A DNA stretch of 64,000 nucleotides from Thiomicrospira sp. WB1 (GCF_001507535.1 NZ_LQBN01000003.1:1-64000); one strand, 5' to 3'; shown: positions 1 through 9,456, numbered from the stretch's first letter. Program-made: numbers and translations. Notes: a model not told the origin generated them from the sequence alone.

Positions 1-80
1 TGCCGAACTCAGAAGTGAAACGTCTCAGCGCCGATGGTAGTGTGGGAGGTCCCATGTGAGAGTAGGTCATCCCCAAGCTT
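1..80 (+). rRNA. rrf: 5S ribosomal RNA, 3' part (5' end cut by window edge)
   Basis: The first 80 bases match the conserved 3' two thirds of gammaproteobacterial 5S rRNA: TGCCGAACTCAGAAGTGAAA, then GCGCCGATGGTAGTGTGG and CCCATGTGAGAGTAGGTCAT. Roughly the first 40 nucleotides lie outside the window. It is followed directly by a terminator, as expected for the end of an rRNA operon. The exact 3' end is estimated. Confidence 0.95.
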
Positions 81-87
81 ATATCCC

Positions 88-120
88 AAACCCGTGAGGT
101 AGCCCCTCATGGGTTTTTTT
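88..120 (+). terminator. Rho-independent terminator of the rRNA operon
   Basis: The arms CCCGTGAGG and CCTCATGGG (one G-T pair) form a GC-rich hairpin followed directly by seven T residues. It sits just after the 5S gene and would end the rRNA transcript. Confidence 0.9.
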
Positions 121-275
121 ATGTCTGACGTTTAGGCATCAGTGGATGGTGACAAACCCGCTAAGCTCTATTTTAATTGTGTATGATAGCCTGCCGATAG
201 GGCGCAAGCTTGAGTAAGCTGCATGCTGATGCGTCTGCTTGTGAGCATGGGATAAAGAACGATACTTAGGACACT

Positions 276-1034
276 ATGAAATTATTTTTTGAATTAGGGA
301 ATTCGCAGATCAAAGCGGCCCTTGTCAGCGAGGCCGGTTATGAATACTTGGGGCGAATCACCAATGCATCGGTCGATCAACAACGGGTGATCGAAGACTT
401 TGACTTGCAGGGTGAGCCGATTGATGCTGTGTTTCTAAGCTCTGTCGCCAGTGCGGAACGCAATTCATTATTTATCGAGCAGATACAGACGAATTTTGGC
501 TGTTACCCCACCATGTTGACGACACAGCATCAAAGCGCTGGAATTGAATGCGGTTACCAGCAGTTCGAACAATTAGGTGTGGATCGCTGGATGGCCATCA
601 TTGGTGCAACCAATGGACGAGCAAAGCCAACGTTGATCGTTGACGCCGGAACAGCATTAACCATTGATGTGGTCGATGGCCGTGTGCATCAAGGTGGGTT
701 TATTGTCCCCGGCTTGTCTTTGATGCGTCAAACGCTGTTTGATAAAACCGCCCAAGTGAAACAGGCGAGTTTGAAACAACCTTTGACTGAGCCAGCAGGG
801 CGCTCTCTTCTGGCGAAAGACACCGAAAACGGGGTCTTGGGCGGCACGCTTTACATGACGGCTGCGTACATCAATCATCTGGTCCAAGACATGGAAGCGG
901 AGACCGGACGCCGTTTTGATTGCGTGGGTACAGGAGGTGATTTCCCGGTGATTCAGGGCATGCTGGACCGTTCTTTTGAGTACATCGAAGATTTGACATT
1001 AAAAGGCATGGTTAGAGTCATCGAAGAAGCTTAA
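276..1034 (+). CDS. coaX: Type III pantothenate kinase
   Basis: Phosphorylates pantothenate in the first step of coenzyme A synthesis, in the cytoplasm. The 252-residue length fits CoaX. The N-terminus MKLFFELGNSQIKAAL is the ASKHA phosphate-1 loop (usual form DxGNTxxK; here ELGNS). Further family motifs are GVDRWMAIIGA near residue 100, DAGTALTIDVV (phosphate-2) near 125, GGFIVPGL near 142 and GTGGDFP near 222. AGGA lies just upstream of the ATG. The usual acidic residue before LGN is Glu here, while DAGTA supplies the second acidic residue. In many gammaproteobacteria coaX lies near translation genes, as here between 5S rRNA and tRNA-Thr. The 155-base leader from 121 to 275 holds short inverted repeats (for example GCTT/AAGC near 206-217) but no recognised riboswitch. 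Confidence 0.9.
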   Translation: MKLFFELGNSQIKAALVSEAGYEYLGRITNASVDQQRVIEDFDLQGEPIDAVFLSSVASAERNSLFIEQIQTNFGCYPTMLTTQHQSAGIECGYQQFEQLGVDRWMAIIGATNGRAKPTLIVDAGTALTIDVVDGRVHQGGFIVPGLSLMRQTLFDKTAQVKQASLKQPLTEPAGRSLLAKDTENGVLGGTLYMTAAYINHLVQDMEAETGRRFDCVGTGGDFPVIQGMLDRSFEYIEDLTLKGMVRVIEEA

Positions 1035-1073
1035 TCTCTCGGTACAAAATTGAGTTTCTAGCAGGTTCTTTGC

Positions 1074-1101
1074 TTGACATGCTCAAAAGAAAAACTATAA
1101 T
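1074..1101 (+). promoter_or_regulatory. Strong sigma70-type promoter of tRNA-Thr
   Basis: TTGACA (1074-1079) and TATAAT (1096-1101) are both perfect consensus hexamers with a 16-base spacer. Transcription would begin just before the tRNA at 1114, as expected for a highly expressed stable RNA. Confidence 0.85.
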
Positions 1102-1113
1102 ACGCCTCATTCA

Positions 1114-1189
1114 GCCGAAATAGCACAATTGGTAGTGCAACTGATTTGTAATCAGTAGGTTGGGGGTTCAAGTCCCTCTTTCGGCACCA
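1114..1189 (+). tRNA. tRNA-Thr (anticodon TGT)
   Basis: The cloverleaf is complete: acceptor arms GCCGAAA and TTTCGGC, D-arm GCAC/GTGC, anticodon stem ACTGA/TCAGT with loop TTTGTAA (anticodon TGT, reading ACA and other ACN codons), T-arm with TTCAAGT loop, and an encoded 3' ACCA. It has its own promoter and terminator, so it is a single-gene unit. Confidence 0.95.
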
Positions 1190-1195
1190 TATCTC

Positions 1196-1222
1196 AAAGC
1201 CTCCTTTTAGGAGGCTTTTTTG
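1196..1222 (+). terminator. Rho-independent terminator after tRNA-Thr
   Basis: AAGCCTCC and GGAGGCTT pair around a short loop, followed by a T run. The hairpin begins a few bases after the tRNA 3' end. The following 1223-1433 is a non-coding leader in which I see only a probable -10 element for fabA. Confidence 0.9.
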
Positions 1223-1398
1223 TTTGTTGTCTTACGTTCCATAATTACCCCGAACATACGTTGCTGTTAGGCAACGGTCCCCTCCTGTATAAAGCTTCCA
1301 TGACTAAGAAGGTCAATGATTATAAGTCGTAGCGCGCAGACCAATAGAATTGTAAATTGAGTCTTCCGCTTTGATTGTAATGAATTTCTGGCAACTGT

Positions 1399-1404
1399 TA
1401 TAAT
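1399..1404 (+). promoter_or_regulatory. Probable -10 element of the fabA-fabB promoter
   Basis: A perfect TATAAT lies 30 bases before the fabA start. A weak -35 candidate, TTGTAA (1375-1380), is 18 bases upstream. I see no convincing FadR or FabR operator, although these factors often control fabA and fabB in this class. Confidence 0.5.
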
Positions 1405-1433
1405 ACCCAAAATTTTTATTATCTGGAAACTGA

Positions 1434-1949
1434 ATGGAAAAGCAATCAAGCTACACCAAAGAAGAACTGCTCGCCTGCGGGCGGGGTGAATTATTCGGCC
1501 CGGGCAATGCCCAGTTGCCCCTGCCGCCTATGCTGATGTTTGATCGCATCACACACATTTCGGATGAAGGTGGTGCTTATGGCAAGGGACAACTGCGCGC
1601 CGAATTGGACGTAAAACCAGACCTGTGGTTTTTTGACTGCCATTTTAATAACGATCCGGTCATGCCCGGTTGTTTGGGGCTGGATGCTATGTGGCAATTG
1701 ATTGGCTTTTTCCTCGGCTGGACCGGCGGCCCTGGGCGTGGGCGTGCCTTGGGTGCCGGTGAAGTCAAGTTTTATGGACAAGTGTTGCCCAAAGCCAAAA
1801 AAGTTGAGTATGTCGTCGATATGAAGCGCGTGATCAAGCGTAAGCTCTACATGGGCATTGCGACCGCACACCTTTATGTAGATGGACGTGAAATTTATTC
1901 GGCGGATGATTTGAAAGTCGGACTGTTTACTAATACGGATAATTTTTAA
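1434..1949 (+). CDS. fabA: 3-hydroxydecanoyl-ACP dehydratase/isomerase
   Basis: Dehydrates 3-hydroxydecanoyl-ACP and isomerises trans-2- to cis-3-decenoyl-ACP, the branch point for anaerobic unsaturated fatty acid synthesis. The 171-residue length is that of E. coli FabA. The hot-dog fold signature [18 protein letters not shown] around residues 67-84 contains the catalytic His, and the Asp of GCLGLD is the second catalytic residue. The N-terminus [22 protein letters not shown] is typical of the family. It ends one base before fabB, so the two are cotranscribed and probably translationally coupled. Confidence 0.97.
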   Translation: MEKQSSYTKEELLACGRGELFGPGNAQLPLPPMLMFDRITHISDEGGAYGKGQLRAELDVKPDLWFFDCHFNNDPVMPGCLGLDAMWQLIGFFLGWTGGPGRGRALGAGEVKFYGQVLPKAKKVEYVVDMKRVIKRKLYMGIATAHLYVDGREIYSADDLKVGLFTNTDNF

Positions 1950-1950
1950 C

Positions 1951-3171
1951 ATGAAAAGAGTCGTTATTACCGGTCTCGGGATCATTTCAAGCCTGGGCAA
2001 TGACAAACAAGCGGTGACGGATTCCTTGAAAAACGGACGTTCCGGCATCGAGTTCGCACCGGAATACAAAGAAAACGGGCTGCGTTCGCAGGTACACGGT
2101 TCGATTAAGAACCTGGACCTGTCTGAACATATCCATCGCAAAACGCTTCGTTTTATGGGCGATGCGGCTGCCTACACCTATATTGCGATGGATCAGGCGA
2201 TCAAAGATGCCGGTCTGACCGAAGAGCAGGTTTCCAACGTACGCACTGGCTTAATCGCAGGTTCCGGTGGTGGTTCCAATGCGCAATCGGTCAAAGCGGT
2301 TGAAACAGCCAAAACCCGCGGCGTGAAACGTGTCGGTCCCTATATGGTGACCCGCACCATGGGCAGTACGGTTTCGGCCTGTCTGGCCACGCCTTTCAAA
2401 ATAAAGGGCGTCAATTTCTCCATCAGCTCCGCCTGTTCGACGTCGGCCCATTGTATCGGGACGGCGGTGGAACAGATTCAACTGGGCAAACAGGATGTTG
2501 TGTTTGCCGGTGGTGGGGAAGAGTTGGATTGGACCATGTCGGTGCTGTTCGATGCCATGGGTGCCTTGTCCACGAAATACAACGACACCCCGGAAAAAGC
2601 CTCACGTGCTTATGATGCGGGTCGGGATGGTTTTGTCATCGCCGGTGGCGGCGGCATGGTAGTTGTGGAAGAGCTTGAGCACGCACTGGCGCGTGGCGCG
2701 AAAATTTACGCCGAAATCACCGGTTATGGGTCCAATTCGGATGGATATGATATGGTTGCCCCATCCGGTGAAGGGGCCGTACGCTGTATGAACATGGCGC
2801 TCAATGGCGTGCAGGGTCCAGTGGACTACATCAATCCGCATGGCACTTCCACCCCGGTTGGAGACACCAAAGAAGCAGCGGCGATTCGTGAAGTCTATGG
2901 CAATGACGTGCCTAAAATCAGTTCGACCAAGTCGCTTTCAGGCCACTCTCTGGGGGCAGCGGGCGTGCACGAATTTATTTACAGCCTGTTGATGCTTGAA
3001 AATGATTTTATTGCGCCCTCAGTCAATATCGAAAACCTCGACCCCGATGTGGAAGGTATGCCGATTGTCACCGGGCTGGTTGAAAATGCCGGACTGAATC
3101 GCATCATGAGCAACAGCTTCGGGTTTGGTGGTACCAACGCGTCTCTGGTCTTTGAAAAATATACAGACTGA
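1951..3171 (+). CDS. fabB: 3-oxoacyl-ACP synthase I
   Basis: Beta-ketoacyl-ACP synthase I elongates cis-3-decenoyl-ACP made by FabA and is required for unsaturated fatty acids. At 406 residues it matches E. coli FabB. The thiolase-fold Cys-His-His triad is visible: Cys in [14 protein letters not shown] near residue 163, His in [11 protein letters not shown] near 298 and His in [11 protein letters not shown] near 333, followed by the C-terminal [14 protein letters not shown]. Its place directly behind fabA identifies it as FabB rather than FabF. Confidence 0.97.
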   Translation: MKRVVITGLGIISSLGNDKQAVTDSLKNGRSGIEFAPEYKENGLRSQVHGSIKNLDLSEHIHRKTLRFMGDAAAYTYIAMDQAIKDAGLTEEQVSNVRTGLIAGSGGGSNAQSVKAVETAKTRGVKRVGPYMVTRTMGSTVSACLATPFKIKGVNFSISSACSTSAHCIGTAVEQIQLGKQDVVFAGGGEELDWTMSVLFDAMGALSTKYNDTPEKASRAYDAGRDGFVIAGGGGMVVVEELEHALARGAKIYAEITGYGSNSDGYDMVAPSGEGAVRCMNMALNGVQGPVDYINPHGTSTPVGDTKEAAAIREVYGNDVPKISSTKSLSGHSLGAAGVHEFIYSLLMLENDFIAPSVNIENLDPDVEGMPIVTGLVENAGLNRIMSNSFGFGGTNASLVFEKYTD

Positions 3172-3198
3172 ACGTGTTGCGACTCAAACATTGTTTAT

Positions 3199-3223
3199 AA
3201 AAGCCGCTTTGAGCGGCTTTTTT
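3199..3223 (+). terminator. Terminator of fabA-fabB
   Basis: AAGCCGCT and AGCGGCTT form an 8-bp stem with a short loop, followed by TTTTTT. The T run touches the stop codon of the convergent DUF2914 gene, and the stem may also serve that gene because an A run precedes it. Confidence 0.88.
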
Positions 3224-4145
3224 ATTGCCCGGATGTTTCTTGATTCTGAGCGATATAAACAAATTCGAATCGTTCAATGACCTCACCGCGTTCGTTTTCA
3301 ATATCAATCCGCCAAGGTCCGGCCCAAGCACTGCTCAGACGTTTGCTCGACCAGGTACGAAAGCGGTCGCTTCCGATGTCGAGTTCAATTTCTGCCATGG
3401 AGCGATTGCGGTGGTACCAGTGGTGCGTCAAGGTCTGGCCTTTTGCGCCAACCACCTCGGTGAAAAACACGATGCGGCGGACGTATTTAGGAACTGGATG
3501 ATTGAGCACCCCGGTCGGCTCCATTGACTGCACAGATCGAGCCAGTGTCATGCGTCGAACATCGACTGAAGAGCTTGTTACAGGCGGAACTGGATCGTGG
3601 GTCGCATTTAACTTGGCCAGATCTTGCTTGCGCTCGCTGAGATCTTGCCGGGCCTGGTCAGAGATTAAACTCAATTTTGGCTTTGTCTCGGCGCTTTCCG
3701 GCTTGTCTGGTGTTGTGTCAGCGGCTAAATTAGCCGAATCGGCCATCTGTGACGGCGTTGTTTGCAAAAAAAGGGGAGATGCCTCAGAGACTGTGTTGGC
3801 TGGCTCAGGCGTTGTGCTTGCCAGGTTGGCATCTGACGGTGCATCAGGGGATCGCTCGGATTCAATGTTGTGCAGCATCAGCCCTGCTGTGGCCAGACCC
3901 GCCAAGGCCATCATCACCCACCAGGCCAGGCGCTGGCGCCAGGGTTTGTGGCGAGACGCGAGCGTGGATTCAGCCAGATCGGCCTGGTACTGTTCGTAAC
4001 CGGCGACGAAATAATCCCGCAGGTTGGCCTCATAGCGGATTTGACTCGGCATGAACGTCTGGGCAAGCCCTGCTTTGGCTGTACGATAACCCTTTTTGAA
4101 GGCATAGAGCTCGTGGGCGTTCTCAGTATCGGGCAGCCGCATCAT
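3222..4145 (-). CDS. Inner-membrane protein with C-terminal DUF2914 domain
   Basis: Function unknown. The 307 residues begin with a soluble basic region of about 80 residues, then a single membrane span (about 93-112, VMMALAGLATAGLML), a low-complexity Ala/Ser/Thr/Pro linker and a C-terminal domain (about 205-300). The latter resembles DUF2914, with VFFTEVVGAKGQTLTHHWYH, WSSKRL and AWAGPWRIDI; these domains sit in the periplasm in other proteins. Its ATG shares one base with the ftsY stop (TAATG), so it is translationally coupled to ftsY and probably cotranscribed. Whether it acts with membrane protein insertion is only suggested by this position. Confidence 0.75.
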   Translation of the reverse strand: MMRLPDTENAHELYAFKKGYRTAKAGLAQTFMPSQIRYEANLRDYFVAGYEQYQADLAESTLASRHKPWRQRLAWWVMMALAGLATAGLMLHNIESERSPDAPSDANLASTTPEPANTVSEASPLFLQTTPSQMADSANLAADTTPDKPESAETKPKLSLISDQARQDLSERKQDLAKLNATHDPVPPVTSSSVDVRRMTLARSVQSMEPTGVLNHPVPKYVRRIVFFTEVVGAKGQTLTHHWYHRNRSMAEIELDIGSDRFRTWSSKRLSSAWAGPWRIDIENERGEVIERFEFVYIAQNQETSGQ

Positions 4146-5236
4146 TACTGATCATCACGCGCAAACAAAGCATCCACAAAGGTTTTGGCGTCAAAAGGAC
4201 GCAAGTCGTCGGCCGATTCCCCCACGCCAATAAAGCGCACTGGTAAGCCCAGCTGTTTGGACAGGGCCACAATGATCCCCCCTTTGGCAGTGCCGTCCAG
4301 TTTTGTCAGGGTCAGGCCGGTGACGCCCACCGCCTCATGAAACTGTTTGGCCTGACTCAATGCATTCTGACCGTTGCCGGCATCGAGCACCAGCATGATT
4401 TCATGCGGTGCGGTGTCGTCCACTTTTTGCATGACCCGTTTGACCTTTTTCAATTCTTCCATCAGGTTGGACTGGGTGTGCAACCGTCCGGCTGTGTCCG
4501 CAATCAGTACATCCATGTTTTTGGCGCTGGCGGACTGGATCGCATCAAAAATAACGGCGGCCGAGTCGGCGCCGGTTTTTTGTGCCATCACCGGTACTTG
4601 GTGTCGCTCGCCCCAGGTTTGCAGTTGTTCCACCGCGGCCGCCCGAAAGGTATCCCCGGCGGCGAGCATGACCGATTGCCCGTCCTGTTGAAATTTTTTG
4701 GCCAGTTTGCCGATGGTGGTGGTTTTGCCCACGCCATTGACGCCTACCATCAAAATCACATAAGGCCGATCCGAATCCGGTAATGTCAGCGGCTGGGTGA
4801 CAGGTTCCAACATTGCGCACAGCTGTGTTTTCAAGCTGTCAATCAGCGCTTGCGGGTCTTTCAGGGTTTTGCGTGAAACCTGATCGGTAAGGTTTTCAAT
4901 GATTTCGTCGGTGGCTTCAATGCCGATGTCGGCGCTGAGCAGAATCATTTCCAATTCATCCAGCAGGTCGTCATCGATTTCCTTGCGCCCCAGGACCAGA
5001 CTGGCCAGGCCATCGCTCAAGCCTTTGCGCGTTTTGCTCAGTCCGGATTTCAGGCGGGCAAACAACCCTTGTTTCGGCTCGGAGGCCGCAGGGGCGGTTT
5101 CGATTGCGGTCGACGGCTCGGAAGTCGACTCGGTCAAGGACTCGTGCGATTGGGCATTGGTGTCCGTTGATTCGAGCTCGCTTGACGCGTCATTGGATAC
5201 GTCAGTGTCTTTTTTGCGTTTAAACAGCTTAAGCAT
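4145..5236 (-). CDS. ftsY: Signal recognition particle receptor
   Basis: GTPase receptor that docks Ffh-ribosome complexes at the inner membrane for co-translational membrane protein insertion. The 363 residues have an acidic, Ser/Thr/Glu-rich N-terminal A region (about 10-55), an N domain (about 60-145) and a G domain with [15 protein letters not shown] (P-loop, near 168), DTAGRLHTQ (near 250) and [10 protein letters not shown] (near 312), plus ARDDQ at the C-terminus. Pseudomonads commonly show the same arrangement of ftsY divergent from two M16 peptidase genes followed by rsmD and coaD, which supports the assignment. Confidence 0.96.
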   Translation of the reverse strand: MLKLFKRKKDTDVSNDASSELESTDTNAQSHESLTESTSEPSTAIETAPAASEPKQGLFARLKSGLSKTRKGLSDGLASLVLGRKEIDDDLLDELEMILLSADIGIEATDEIIENLTDQVSRKTLKDPQALIDSLKTQLCAMLEPVTQPLTLPDSDRPYVILMVGVNGVGKTTTIGKLAKKFQQDGQSVMLAAGDTFRAAAVEQLQTWGERHQVPVMAQKTGADSAAVIFDAIQSASAKNMDVLIADTAGRLHTQSNLMEELKKVKRVMQKVDDTAPHEIMLVLDAGNGQNALSQAKQFHEAVGVTGLTLTKLDGTAKGGIIVALSKQLGLPVRFIGVGESADDLRPFDAKTFVDALFARDDQ

Positions 5237-5329
5237 GAAGGTGTTTCCAGCGTTTGTTCAGGGTTGAAACCGATTTTTTCGGTATTATAAACCAATCGTG
5301 GTACAAACACCGAACACAGGAGCGTAACG

Positions 5330-6712
5330 ATGACAGCGACGCGCAGGCATTTTAACCAGGCCTGGTGGTTTTTGGGTTGGCTCAGTGCCATCTGGCTTTT
5401 TAGCAGTCTGGCACAGGCGAGTCTTCACACTGCCGAACTCGATAATGGCATGCGTGTCATTATTAAGGAGGACCATCGCTCGCCGGTGGCGGTGCAACAG
5501 GTCTGGTATCGAGTCGGCTCCAATTTTGAGCACAGCGGCCGTACCGGTCTGTCACACATGCTCGAACACATGATGTTCAAGGGCACCAAAACCCGTGGGC
5601 CCGGCGAGTTTTCCGATATTGTTTCGCGTCTGGGTGGACAGGACAATGCGTTTACCTCGCGTGACTACACCGCTTATTATCAGGTCATCGGCGCTCAGCA
5701 TCTGGAAACAATGATGGCGCTCGAAGCCGACCGCATGCGCAACATCGACATCTCAGATGAACATTTCCAGACCGAACGGGATGTCGTGGCCGAAGAACGT
5801 CGCTGGCGGACCGAAGACCGCCCCAGTTCAAAATTGTATGAGCTGTTCCGGGCCACTGCATTCATCAACAGTCCGCAGCACCACCCTGTGATCGGTTGGA
5901 TGAGCGATATTCAGAATTGGACCCTGGAAGATGTTCAGGCCTGGTACAAGCGCTGGTATGCACCCAATAACGCCACGTTGGTGGTGGTCGGGGACGTGGA
6001 TCCCGAACAGGTGCTTGACTGGGCGCAGACCTATTACGGTCAGCACGCGCCCGAGACCATCGAGCCTCCCAAGCCTCAGGTGGAAATGCCCCAGAACGGC
6101 GAGCGCCGCATGACGTTGAAAGCGGCCACGCACACGCCGGAACTGTTGATGGGCTTTCATGTGCCTTCTCTGGTCACAGCGAAAGACGCATCCGAAGTGT
6201 ATGCGCTGGCCGTACTCAATCACATTTTGGATGGGGATGACAGCGCACGCCTGACCACGGAACTGGTGAATCAGTCTAAACTCAACTCGGCCGCCAGCTG
6301 GTATGACAGCACCAGCCGCTGGGAGAGTCTGTTCACGTTGAATGCCACACCCAAGCAGGGACAAAGTCTGGATGAGGTGGAGCAATTGCTGTGGGCACAG
6401 ATCGAGCGGCTGAAGACCGAACTGATCAGTGAGACCGATTTTCAGCGTGTCTTGGCACAGGCCGAAGCCCAGCATGTGTACCACCAGGACTCGATTCAAG
6501 CGCAGGCGCGTTTGCTGGGCATGCTTGCCAGCCTGAACCTGCCGCTGGATACGTATGACAACTGGGCCAAAAACCTGCGTCAGGTCACGCCTGAAGACGT
6601 GCGCGCTGTGGCCAGAAAATACCTGAAAGCCGACAAAGCCACCTACGCCCACCTCTATCCCAATGGAGAAGACGTAAGCCGCAAAGCGCCGCCAGCCGGA
6701 GGAATGCACTGA
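5330..6712 (+). CDS. M16 zinc peptidase, catalytic subunit (secreted)
   Basis: Insulinase-type peptidase of 460 residues. A signal peptide (about 1-30, hydrophobic FLGWLSAIWLFSSLAQA) directs it to the periplasm. The inverted zinc motif HxxEH is intact as GLSHMLEHMMFKGT near residues 79-83, with the downstream acidic ligand region EERRWRTEDRP. Two M16 domains (about 35-185 and 195-375) follow. It overlaps the second M16 gene by one base (TGATG), consistent with a heterodimer of active and inactive subunits as in similar pairs. Oddly, one copy of the window's 12-bp palindrome (5355-5366) encodes NQAWWF inside the signal peptide. Confidence 0.9.
   Translation: MTATRRHFNQAWWFLGWLSAIWLFSSLAQASLHTAELDNGMRVIIKEDHRSPVAVQQVWYRVGSNFEHSGRTGLSHMLEHMMFKGTKTRGPGEFSDIVSRLGGQDNAFTSRDYTAYYQVIGAQHLETMMALEADRMRNIDISDEHFQTERDVVAEERRWRTEDRPSSKLYELFRATAFINSPQHHPVIGWMSDIQNWTLEDVQAWYKRWYAPNNATLVVVGDVDPEQVLDWAQTYYGQHAPETIEPPKPQVEMPQNGERRMTLKAATHTPELLMGFHVPSLVTAKDASEVYALAVLNHILDGDDSARLTTELVNQSKLNSAASWYDSTSRWESLFTLNATPKQGQSLDEVEQLLWAQIERLKTELISETDFQRVLAQAEAQHVYHQDSIQAQARLLGMLASLNLPLDTYDNWAKNLRQVTPEDVRAVARKYLKADKATYAHLYPNGEDVSRKAPPAGGMH
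5355..5366. repeat. Palindromic repeat ACCAGGCCTGGT, copy 1 (in M16 signal peptide)
   Basis: Perfect 12-mer preceded by TTTTA and followed by GGTTTTT. It is read in the QAW frame and lies in the n-region of the signal peptide of the first M16 peptidase. Confidence 0.9.
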
Positions 6713-8040
6713 TGCGACAAACCATGCAAGCGATTCGACAAACAGCGGTCCAGCTGCTGGCCGCAATGGGTGCCAGTGTTCTGAGCATGACCGCCGCGGC
6801 CAGTGTGGAGATTGAACATTGGCAAACCAGTAAAGGCACAGACGTCTATTACGTGGGCGCGCAACAGTTACCGATGGTCGATATAGAGCTGCGTTTTGAT
6901 GCCGGTTCGGCGCGAGACGGCGATGCCCATGGTCTGGCGGCCATGACCAACCGTCTGCTGGGCACCGCCACGCCCAAACTGGATGAAACCGCGATTGCTC
7001 AGGGCTTTAACCAGTTAGGCGCGCAATTCGGACAGAGCGCCGGGCGCGACAGCGCCACCCTGTCATTGCGCACGCTGACCCGTGACCGTCTGTATGAACC
7101 GGCAGTGGACCTGTTTGAGCAGCTGTTGGTCGAGGCGGTGTTTCGACCCGAAATTCTGACGCGTGAAAAGGCCCGTCTGGAAGTGGCGATCAAGCAAAAA
7201 GCCACCCAGCCTCCGGCGCTGGCCTCCATGGCTTTGTGGTCACGTCTGTATGGCGACCATCCGTATGCGCATCCGACCGAAGGGACGTTGGCCAGTCTGG
7301 ACACACTGACCCGCGACCGGTTGCAAGCGTTTTATGACCGCTACTATGTGGCCCGAAACGCTCAGATCACCATTGTCGGCGATCTCAGTCGCGCTGAGGC
7401 CGAAGCCCTGGCCGAGCGCCTGACCCAGCGTCTGCCGGCAGGAAACCGTCCGGAACCGATTCCTGCGGTGCAAACGGTGGCCCAACCGGGCAAAGCGGTT
7501 ACCGAGTTTGATGCCACCCAGACTCAGATTATGCTGGCGACGCTGGGCGTCAAACGGGGTGATCCCGATTATTACGCCTTATTCCTGGGGAATCATCTGC
7601 TCGGTGGCAGCGGCTTTGCCTCGCTGCTGATGGAAGAAGTGCGAGAAAAGCGCGGGCTGGTCTATGGCGTATCCAGTGGCTTTATCCCCATGCGTCAGGC
7701 CGGACCGTTTATGATTCGTCTGTCCACGCAAAATGCCAAGGCGTATGAAGCGCTGGACGTGGTGGAGGCGACTCTGAAAGGTTTTATGGACGGTTTTTCT
7801 GACGAGAAGCTGGAGGCCATCAAAAGCAATCTGATCGGCGGCTTCCCGTTGCGTCTGGACAGCAACGGCAAAATTGCCGGGTATGTGTCGATGATCGGTT
7901 TCTACGATCTGCCACTGGATTATCTCGACGCGTTTCCCAAGAAAATTGCGGCGCTGGACAAGCAAGCCGTTCTGCAGGCCTGGCAGAAACGTATGACGTT
8001 TGATCAGGCCACGCGTATTCTGGTCGGTCAGCCACAATAA
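6712..8040 (+). CDS. M16 family peptidase-like, non-catalytic partner
   Basis: A 442-residue protein with a signal peptide (about 1-29, ending SMTAAASVE). It has the M16 fold but lacks HxxEH: the matching region reads DAHGLAAMTNRLL near residue 68, so zinc binding should be lost. It retains the C-terminal-domain substrate-binding element EVREKRGLVYGVSSGF (Arg/Tyr pair) near residues 309-324. In two-gene M16 systems the inactive subunit usually supplies this element. The one-base overlap with the catalytic gene indicates coupled expression. The physiological substrate is unknown. Confidence 0.88.
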   Translation: MRQTMQAIRQTAVQLLAAMGASVLSMTAAASVEIEHWQTSKGTDVYYVGAQQLPMVDIELRFDAGSARDGDAHGLAAMTNRLLGTATPKLDETAIAQGFNQLGAQFGQSAGRDSATLSLRTLTRDRLYEPAVDLFEQLLVEAVFRPEILTREKARLEVAIKQKATQPPALASMALWSRLYGDHPYAHPTEGTLASLDTLTRDRLQAFYDRYYVARNAQITIVGDLSRAEAEALAERLTQRLPAGNRPEPIPAVQTVAQPGKAVTEFDATQTQIMLATLGVKRGDPDYYALFLGNHLLGGSGFASLLMEEVREKRGLVYGVSSGFIPMRQAGPFMIRLSTQNAKAYEALDVVEATLKGFMDGFSDEKLEAIKSNLIGGFPLRLDSNGKIAGYVSMIGFYDLPLDYLDAFPKKIAALDKQAVLQAWQKRMTFDQATRILVGQPQ

Positions 8041-8044
8041 GGCG

Positions 8045-9394
8045 TCAGTGACGCTGGCGGCAATGCCAGCGTGAATAGCCCCAGGCACTGAGGGTCAGCA
8101 GGACATAGAGTCCGACAATGAATGTGACTTCGGCCGGGGCGTGGCGTATTTCGTAATACAAAATCAATCCGACCGCCAGTATCAGAGCGACAATTGCGCT
8201 CAGAGTGATCACCGGATGCGCCCCGGTTAAACGGCGAATGCGATAGTTGGCCACCGCCATCAACAGCGACACCCATAAAAAGGTGATGCTGCCGAACTCC
8301 ACCAGCATTTTCAGATTGCCGATCAGGATCAGAGCGGACGCCGCTGCCGCCATGGTCACAATCGCCATCACGGGGATGTGCTGGGCAGAGCGTTTGCCCA
8401 AAGCCGGTGGGAAATAGCCATCTTCGGCAATCACCGCCATCTGCCGGGACGCACCGAACAAGGTGCCGCTGACTGCGCTGCTGGTGGCCATGAGCGCCCC
8501 CAATATCATCAGGTACAAGCCCCATTTTCCCAATGCCTCGCTGGTGCCAGCGGCCAGGGCGTGTTCTTTGTTTTCGATGATCTGTTCAAACGGGATCGCC
8601 AGCACCGCCCCCAACGCAATCAGAAAATAAATGCCGGCGGCAATGCCAATGGCACTGTACATGGCAGTCGGCAGACGCTTCTCCGGCGCGTCGATTTCAT
8701 TGACGGCATTCGCCACCAGTTGAAACCCTTCATAAGCCACAAACGTCAAGGCCGCCACAATCAACACCTGAAACCCGAACGCCAGGGGTTGATCGGTGTC
8801 CGGCATCAGTTCGGGCAATGAGGCATCGCCGTAGTTGATCAGCACAAAGGCGATGACCGCCAGTATCATCAGTTTGCCATAGACCAGAAAATCCTCCAGA
8901 CGCCCCATGCCTTTGACGCTCCAGATATTGATCAGCGCAAACACGCCGAGCATCGCAATCGCCACCAGTTGCCGCAGCCAGGTCGAGGCCTCCAGTTCAA
9001 AACTGCTTAAAAAATAGGCGCTGAAGGTGTAAGCATAGATCGCAAGCGTGCTGATGAAACCGAAAATGACATACCAGCCGATCAGCGAGGCTGCAAAATG
9101 TGAGCCGGGGAAGGTGCGTTTAAAAAAAGCGTAGCTTGCGCCTTCGTCTTTAAAGTAAACGCCCAGTTTGACATAGGAATAACTCGCCAGCAGCGCCACG
9201 GCCCCGCCGATCAGAAAGGCAAGCGGCGTCAACACGCCGATCATGCCCACCGATATGCCCAGCACGGTAAAAATCCCACCGCCGACCATGCCGCCCAGGG
9301 CAATCGCGATCAGCTCCGGGGTGCCCAGGTTTTTCTCGCGATGCCGGTGCGGGCTTTTTTGCTTGGCCGAGGGGTGCGGGTTGAATTCGGTCAT
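8045..9394 (-). CDS. APC superfamily amino acid permease
   Basis: Inner-membrane amino acid/polyamine/organocation transporter of about 449 residues with 12 predicted spans. The first helix carries the family motif GGMVGGGIFTVLGI (unwound TM1 substrate site), followed by further APC features such as AYEGFQLVANAVNEI. The start is set at 9394 (MTEFNP), because GAAGGA lies upstream at good distance. An upstream in-frame ATG at 9451 would add 19 residues without a ribosome site. The N-terminus is rich in His, Lys and Arg. Substrate cannot be read from sequence. Convergent with the M16 pair (4-base gap) and divergent from the lrgAB-like genes. Confidence 0.85.
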   Translation of the reverse strand: MTEFNPHPSAKQKSPHRHREKNLGTPELIAIALGGMVGGGIFTVLGISVGMIGVLTPLAFLIGGAVALLASYSYVKLGVYFKDEGASYAFFKRTFPGSHFAASLIGWYVIFGFISTLAIYAYTFSAYFLSSFELEASTWLRQLVAIAMLGVFALINIWSVKGMGRLEDFLVYGKLMILAVIAFVLINYGDASLPELMPDTDQPLAFGFQVLIVAALTFVAYEGFQLVANAVNEIDAPEKRLPTAMYSAIGIAAGIYFLIALGAVLAIPFEQIIENKEHALAAGTSEALGKWGLYLMILGALMATSSAVSGTLFGASRQMAVIAEDGYFPPALGKRSAQHIPVMAIVTMAAAASALILIGNLKMLVEFGSITFLWVSLLMAVANYRIRRLTGAHPVITLSAIVALILAVGLILYYEIRHAPAEVTFIVGLYVLLTLSAWGYSRWHCRQRH

Positions 9395-9424
9395 GGCAAA
9401 ATCCTTCGTTCCATCCCAGTATGA

Positions 9425-9437
9425 CGTTAAAATAACG
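9425..9437. promoter_or_regulatory. Short inverted repeat in the permease/lrgA divergent spacer
   Basis: CGTTA-AAA-TAACG is a perfect 5-bp inverted repeat 31 bases from the permease start and 67 bases from the LrgA-like start. It could be an operator for a dimeric regulator. The half-site resembles part of a ModE half-site, but the spacing is far too short for ModE. Confidence 0.25.
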
Positions 9438-9456
9438 CCCATTAAGCGCAATCACA

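Noticed and set aside
5936-5948. Further partial matches to the palindrome (for example 5936, 7975, 12122, 22990, 25538, 29748, 61796)
   Set aside because: They share only 9-10 of the 12 core bases and can be explained by QAW- or QAC-type codons in genes, so they were not counted as copies.
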